From: Russula earlei
Taxonomy: Eukaryota > Basidiomycota > Agaricomycetes > Russulales > Russulaceae
Assembly (NCBI GenBank): GCA_025769875.1
Contig: JAGFNK010001249.1
Span: forward strand, 1-12,205
Direction: 5' to 3'
DNA: 12,205 nt
A model generated the notes under the pieces. It was not told the DNA's origin and searched no databases. It was given only the letters and a program-made list of their open reading frames with translations. Of the stretch, positions 7,410-12,205 are shown one piece after another (position 1 is the first letter of the stretch; each line of letters begins with the position of its first letter). Both the position numbers and the translations under genes were made by a program.

Positions 7410-7850
7410 TCAATGAAAATTCCCTTTATGATCACAACAAATGGAAAGACTGGCCAAGTGCTCTTAGACAGCAGAGCAACAGAAAATTTCATCAGCCAAG
7501 GAATTGTGGGAAAATTACAAATCCCACTTCAAACCCTCAGAACCCCCAGACCCATTATCAACATGGATGGCACTAACAACCAAGGAGGAGCACTAACCCA
7601 TTACACCCATATAGCCATATGTCATGGACCCACCACCTGACTTCTCACCTTTTATGTCACCAATCTGGGAGAAGACAGAATGATCCTCGGTTACCCCTTC
7701 CTGAAGGCAATAAACCCCCTTGTCAATTCGAGCACTGGTTGCCTTAGAAACCACTTAGGGGTCCTTCTCACCCCCATATCTCCAATGAACCCACCAAAAA
7801 TTCAAATCGCACAAATTAGGATGACCTCCATTCCCCCAGAATATTTATGA
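7410..7850 (+). other. Retropepsin-like protease domain of B
   Basis: The aspartic protease would cut Gag and Pol. The active-site block reads VLLDSRATENFIS (Asp at 7467-7469) where the family has DSGAT, so the glycine next to the catalytic Asp is Arg (aga, probably from gga), and the following Glu is also likely from gga. The later flap and core text GEDRMILGYPFL fits the second conserved motif of these proteases. TGA codons at 7638 and 7848 interrupt it. The domain is recognisable but not functional. Confidence 0.75.
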
Positions 7851-7959
7851 CATCAGAAGGTCTTCTCAGAAGAAGCAGCCAAAAGACTCCCACCAAGTCA
7901 AGGAGAACTTGATTTCAAAATCACCTTGAAACCAGATGCCCCCAAATTTCTTGATTGCT

Positions 7960-9230
7960 GAACCTACCCCCTTCCACAGAACAAAAAACAAGAGTTGTCA
8001 AGGCAAATACAAGATCTAGCCAAAGGTTTCATCAAGGATGGCACCTTGGATTTTGTATCCCCTGTCTTCTTGGTCCAGAAAAAGGATGGCACCACCCCAC
8101 AGATGGTAGTAGACTACTGGAAGCTCAACAATGCTACAGTCCCTGACTACCATGCCCTACCAAACATGGAAGAACAATTACATCGACTAAGGGGCAAAAC
8201 CACATTTAGCAAATTTGACATCAGGGCTGGCTACAACAACATCCTGATTCACCCAGAAGATGGACACAAAGGGGCTTTCAAAAGCCAGTTTGGCACCTTC
8301 ATCCCTATGGTAATGGGATTTGGCTTTACTAACACACCGGCAGCCTTCCAATGAGCAATTAACCACACCCTCAGACCTTGGCTCCTCAAATACCCAGAAA
8401 ACACCTGCAACTACTTAGATGACGTGGCAATAGCCACAGGATCTGGAGAAGAACACCTTCACCAACAAATCACCCATGAGTTCCTTGATCTTCTGAAAAG
8501 GGATTCTTATTTCTTAAAAGCATCCAAGTGTGCCTTTGAACAACATGAAATCGACTTTTTGGGTTTCTGAATCAACCAAGGGACACTCAAGATCGACCCA
8601 GTAAAAATGGATGGCCTCAAGAACTGGCCGAGACCCCCAAAAAATGTGAAACAGGTACAACAAGTCATGGGTGCCCTCAATTACCAATGACCATTTGTCC
8701 GAGACTTCACCAAAATAGCTCGCCCCATTTTTTCCACCATCAAGAAAGGGACCCCCTTTTTCTGGACTCCAGAAGCGACCACTGCCCTGGAAACCCTGAT
8801 ATCTGCAATCTGTAATGACCCCGAACTCTATACTGCCAACTCAGACCTCCCATATGAATTGGAAACTGATGCCTCACAGTTTGCCACCGGAGCAATCCTG
8901 TTCCAAAAAGACTCTAGGGGAAAAAGGAAAATGATCAGTAACTTGTCACATGCATTCAATGAAGCAGAAAGAAATTACCCAGTATGAGACAGAGAGTTCC
9001 TAGCCCTAATCCTTGCGCTCCAACATTAGCGATACTTGCTCATGGGAACCAAGCACCCCATCAAAAGTTTTACTGACCATGCCAACCTTGCTCACTACTG
9101 ACTTCCACACAAAATCAATCGAAGAATTGTGGGATACATCTCCACACTTGCAGACTATCACTTTGAAATTCACCACAAACTGGGGGTCTTGAACCAAGCA
9201 GATGCCCTCTCACAATGACCAGACCACAAC
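7960..9230 (+). other. Reverse transcriptase and RNase H domains of B
   Basis: The reverse transcriptase would copy element RNA into cDNA and RNase H would remove the RNA. RT motifs in order: FVSPVFLVQKKDG, MVVDYWKLN (usual DYRKLN; the Arg is Trp at 8118-8120, CGG to TGG), FSKFDIRAGYNNILI with its catalytic Asp, KSQFGTFIPMVMGFGFTNTPAAFQ (shown here as two runs: KSQFGTFIPMV and MGFGFTNTPAAFQ), NYLDDV with the catalytic YLDD at 8412-8423, and FLGF. RNase H follows with YELETDAS, the AERNYPV-DREFLAL block with its Glu, and FTDHANL with its Asp. The catalytic residues remain, but stops at 8352, 8568, 8688, 8985, 9027, 9099 and 9216 break the protein. Confidence 0.9.
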
Positions 9231-10510
9231 AATGGGTCGGAAGATAACCAAAACATCATGGCACTCCCCAATAAATTTTTTATTTGCACGCTCCACACAG
9301 AGGACCTCTACACCCAAGTCCTAACGGAACAGAAGAACCAAAGATCGGATCTTCTCATGTGGAAGGTCGAACATGGCCTTCAAGAAGAAGAAGTCGTGCT
9401 GTTCAAAGATGGGAAATTGGTGGTACCATACCAAGAACCCCTCTTATGAAAGATTTTACATACCTACCACGACAGCATTCTCAGCAGACATCCAGGAAAT
9501 GCCCGAACCTTATACTCAATTCAAGAATCCTTCTGGTGGCCAAAAATGGCCTATTTCATCTGGGACTACATTCAAGGCTGTGCCATCTGTCAGGCCAACA
9601 AATCTTCCACACACCCAACTCATCCCCCAGTTTACCCCATCCCCCTGGAATTCCAAAAACCCTTCCAGACTGTGGCCATTGACTGGATCATTGACCTCCC
9701 ACTGTTGGAAGGGAACAACGCCATTATGACCATTACTGACCACAACTCCACTAAAGTGGCTATATTCATACCTTGCCATAAGGATATGGGAACCCTGCAA
9801 ATGGCTAAATTATTTTTATGATACGCCTTCCCATGGACAGGAGTTCCCTCCAAGGTTATCTCCAACTGTGACTCCCACTTTCAGGAAGTTTCCCGAATAC
9901 TTGGGATCAATCAAAACCTAAGCACTGCCTATCACCCCCAGACTGATGGACAATCAGAAAGGACCAATCAAACCTTGGAAATGTATCTGCGCATCTACAC
10001 AGGAGAAAAACAAGAAGAATGGGCACATTGGCTCCCCATAGCCCAATACCATTTTAATGCTCATAAATCTACCACCACCAAGAAAACCCCATATGAGCTT
10101 CTCATAGGCTTCAACCCACAAGGACTTGGTGCCCAACTCAAGTCCAAATTCCCCAGAATTCAAGAACAACTTCAAGCATTAAAGGACATGAGGGAGTTGA
10201 CACAAGAAACCATGAGAAAGGCACAAAACAATCGGATCAAAGAAACTAAGTTCAAGGGTTTCAAAGAAGGACAAAAGGTTTGGTTAGAAGGTACTAACCT
10301 GAAAACTCCCCATCAGTTTCAGAAGTTTTGCCCCAAACGGTTTGGCCCTTTTACCATCACCAAAAGAATCTCTCATGTCAATTACCAACTCCAACTTCCC
10401 CCCCAATGGAGCATTCATAATGTGTTTCATGCTTCCCTCTTATCTCCAGTCACAGAAACAACTGAACACGGACCGAACTTCCCCGAACCACCACCTGACC
10501 TCCTTTCAGG
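9231..10510 (+). other. Integrase domain of B, catalytic Asp lost
   Basis: Zinc-binding HHCC domain with YHDSILSRHPG and CAICQ (9460-9600), then the core. The first catalytic Asp is in VAIDWII (9681-9683). The second, normally in SDRD, is Asn (aac, 9864-9866), and the next residue is Cys (tgt) in place of Arg: both are G-to-A or C-to-T changes. Glu in DGQSERTNQ is at 9957-9959. Only 30 residues separate the second and third sites, compared with 35 in A, so about 15 bases are lost in frame just after HF. The C-terminal part has KKTPYELLIGF, GQKVWLEGTNLKT, FCPKRFGPFTI and IHNVFHASLLSPV. Stops are at 9447 and 9819. From 9822 to 10985 the frame is open. Confidence 0.9.
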
Positions 10511-10511
10511 A

Positions 10512-10680
10512 GAATATGAAGTCAAAAAAATCACCGCCCAGTGTACCCATAGAAACCAGCTCCAGTACAGAGTTTCGTGGAAGGGGTATTCTGCAGCAGA
10601 AGACACATGGGAGCCCCTCTCAAACCTTAAAAATGCCCAAGATGCCATCACCATTTTTCATCTTGAACAACCCACCAAAC
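10512..10680 (+). other. Chromodomain of B
   Basis: About 55 residues directly after integrase: EYEVKKI, then LQYRVSWKGYSAAEDTWEPL, then a C-terminal helix ending near HLEQPT. The aromatic set (Tyr at EYEV, Trp at SWKGY, Trp at TWEP) is that of chromodomains that read histone methyl-lysine. It is uninterrupted. The family is known for targeting integration towards heterochromatin. Confidence 0.9.
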
Positions 10681-10688
10681 TCTGCACC

Positions 10689-12205
10689 ATGTCTACCACT
10701 AATTCTGACCCCACAGAATCCCATCACTCGGGCAAAAGCCTAGATGACTTGGAACACCAGTTCCAAGGACTTACGATACAGCAACGTACCTTACTCCCCC
10801 AAATTAACTCATGTAATCCCCCTTCCTATTCAGTTAATGACCCCACTATCCCTGACCGTGGACACACCATTTTCAACATAGCCGCCAGGGAACAACTCTT
10901 TTCTGGAATTCTCTCCCCTAGCAACATCAGCGGCTTTCAACTCCTCATGACAGACCCCTGTTTTTCAGAGTTTCACCTGCCCATATGAAGGGCAGTACTT
11001 ACAGATTCAGTATGGAATCATATCATTTGATTGGCATCCATAAATGCTCCCACTCCTTCAGAATGGTTGGCCTGGCACCATGAACATGCTACCTCAGCCT
11101 ACAACACTCCCATGTCTTCTCCAGCCCCCTCTTCCTCCCCCTTACCTACACTTACCCCCTCTCCCACCATTAAACAAGAACCCCTCTCACCTGAAATCAT
11201 ACAACACATCATCAACCAACACATGTTCATTGTCCCTGATGAAACTGAACTCCAGGACCTTGCTGCCACCCTCAACCCACTCGCCATCCATGAAGGAACA
11301 CCCTCACCAACCCCAACTGAAGCAGATCCCACTCACCCAGGCCCCCCCTGGTTTGTTTACAAACCTTATATGCATGTTCCCCCTTTTTACATTAATGTTA
11401 ATGGGTGATGACACCTATTACCATACTTACACGTTGCTTTGTACAATGATGAACCCATGCTTCTAGGAACTATGGGTTGAGGAGAACCCGCTTATGGAGA
11501 AAAGCTCATCGCCCGACCTGTCGTCTCTGCCCCCCATCCTTCCACCACTGCCTCTGACCTCCACCTCTTAATTGAGGACCACCCTTTCCACTTTGATGTC
11601 GCTCAGGCACTCGAGAACCTCCACGACCCTGGTGCCCTTGCTGACGTCTACCGCCTCTGAACTAGTTCGTTTCAGTTGAAGGTCTTAGAGGGCAAGTGTG
11701 TCTCCATCCAAGGGGCCCTAAGTGTCCTCCAAGGGCAGCTTGCTGATCAACTCCATGAAATGCAGTCTCACACCAAAGAAGCCGCCACCATCTGCAGCTG
11801 CCTCCAAGCCAACAACACCTCTGTCTGAGTTCACCATCAACTTGACAACATGATGACCGATGGAGGTCTCACCAGCAGTACTGGGCCATATTACTCATTA
11901 GCAGGGAGCTACGATAAGATTGAAAAGTCAAGGGAACCATCCTCTCCCCCCTCCCCTCCACTACCCACTTGTCCTCCTCTCTCTTTGACCCCCCCTCTTG
12001 AATACCTCCCTCATGTCACTGACCAGTCCCAAAATGATGCCCCCATGGGATCACCATCCCACTTCCCACAAATGTTCTCCGATGATGCAAGCACCCCTAA
12101 CACCCCTCTCACACCTGCACACATGACCAAAGCACAACGTCATCAACTCCAAAAGCAACAACATGTCTGCAAACATTGTAACACTAGGGGTCACTGGAAC
12201 AAGGA
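10689..12205 (+). pseudogene. Element B post-chromodomain tail with CCHC knuckle (cut by window edge)
   Basis: The pol frame continues past the chromodomain for at least 505 codons; an ATG at 10689 in the context ACCATGT could also start a separate protein. The family is not recognised. Stops are only TGA: 10986, 11028, 11406, 11409, 11478, 11658, 11826. Parts: polar linker, PTPSEWLAWHH block, Pro/Ser/Thr-rich linker (11100-11330), HPGPPWFVYK box (from 11334), PAYGEKLIARP box (about 11484-11516), a Leu/Gln-rich probably helical stretch (about 11660-11820), a second Pro-rich linker, a basic/Gln block, then CKHCNTRGHWNK from 12168, a CCHC knuckle whose last Cys lies outside the window. The order matches the tail of A, which supports a real shared module. 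Confidence 0.75.

Larger units (their letters stand above)
7305..10688 (+). pseudogene. Element B pol polyprotein (PR-RT-RH-IN-chromodomain), many TGA stops
   Basis: One unshifted frame encodes the whole replication machinery. It opens after TAG 7302-7304, overlaps the end of gag in the -1 frame relative to it, and runs through the chromodomain into the tail. In this part the stops are TGA at 7638, 7848, 7959, 8352, 8568, 8688, 8985, 9099, 9216, 9447 and 9819, plus TAG at 9027; no TAA is seen. Several lie where related Pol proteins have arginine (for example FQ*AINHTL, FLGF*I, NYQ*PFVRDF, ALSQ*PDH), as expected from CGA to TGA; the TAG and the TGA at 8985 probably replace Trp. CGA still codes Arg elsewhere in the frame, so the code is not changed. 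Domains are listed separately. Confidence 0.9.
5906..12205 (+). mobile_element. Ty3/gypsy chromodomain retrotransposon B, 5' and internal part
   Basis: The internal region of a second Metaviridae element, running off the right edge before its 3' LTR. Order seen: primer-binding site, gag with CCHC knuckle, protease, reverse transcriptase, RNase H, integrase, chromodomain, long tail with CCHC knuckle. The domain order is that of Ty3/gypsy (integrase after RNase H). It is related to A but clearly diverged from it. One gag frameshift, a 15-base in-frame loss in integrase and about 20 in-frame stops, nearly all TGA, show an old inactive copy. CpG is very scarce through much of gag and pol. Confidence 0.92.

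Noticed and set aside
11044..11466. A Pro/Leu-rich 140-codon frame in the tail of B
   Set aside because: It is the shifted reading of the Pro/Ser/Thr linker; the pol frame holds the HPG-x-PW and YGE boxes shared with A.
6567..11828. TGA reassigned to an amino acid (Arg or Trp)
   Set aside because: CGA and TGG codons also occur in the same frame at Arg and Trp sites, gag has a frameshift, and catalytic residues are lost. Decay by CpG mutation is simpler.
1..12205. tRNA, rRNA, CRISPR array or host protein-coding gene
   Set aside because: No cloverleaf, spaced identical repeats or non-transposon protein motifs were seen on either strand.

Overview
This window is a nest of decayed transposable elements with no host gene. 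It most likely comes from a filamentous fungus, probably a basidiomycete of the Agaricomycete type. The clues are chromodomain Ty3/gypsy (Metaviridae) Pol proteins with fungal-style integrase text, short TATA-bearing LTRs, a Tc1-like transposon and no bacterial gene signals. The taxon is inferred; nothing in the window proves it.

Layout. (1) Bases 1-5348 are the 3' part of a Ty3/gypsy element (element A): integrase, chromodomain, and then a long extra coding tail ending in a CCHC zinc knuckle. Two younger elements interrupt A. A solo LTR (459-1287, minus orientation, TG...CA ends, 5-bp duplication GCTGC) sits in the integrase. A Tc1/mariner element (2919-4535, TA duplication, 218-bp inverted repeats, DD34E transposase on the minus strand with one internal stop) sits in the tail. 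Removing each insert with one copy of its duplication leaves A in one reading frame. (2) Bases 5349-5905 are an LTR that follows A's polypurine tract and also lies directly before the primer-binding site and gag of a second element. (3) Bases 5906-12205 are element B, another chromodomain Ty3/gypsy element running off the right edge: gag with a CCHC knuckle, protease, reverse transcriptase, RNase H, integrase, chromodomain, and a long tail that also ends in a CCHC knuckle.

All copies are dead. B's pol and tail stay in one frame for almost 5 kb and are broken almost only by TGA codons, many where the family has arginine. This is the mark of CGA to TGA change (CpG deamination or a RIP-like process). 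B's integrase has lost its second catalytic Asp; A's has lost the first through an in-frame deletion.

The most interesting signal is the shared tail behind the chromodomain in both elements: a linker, a box around HPG-x-PW, a YGE box, a helical or coiled-coil stretch and a terminal zinc knuckle. It looks like a second nucleic-acid-binding, Gag-like module fused to the end of Pol.
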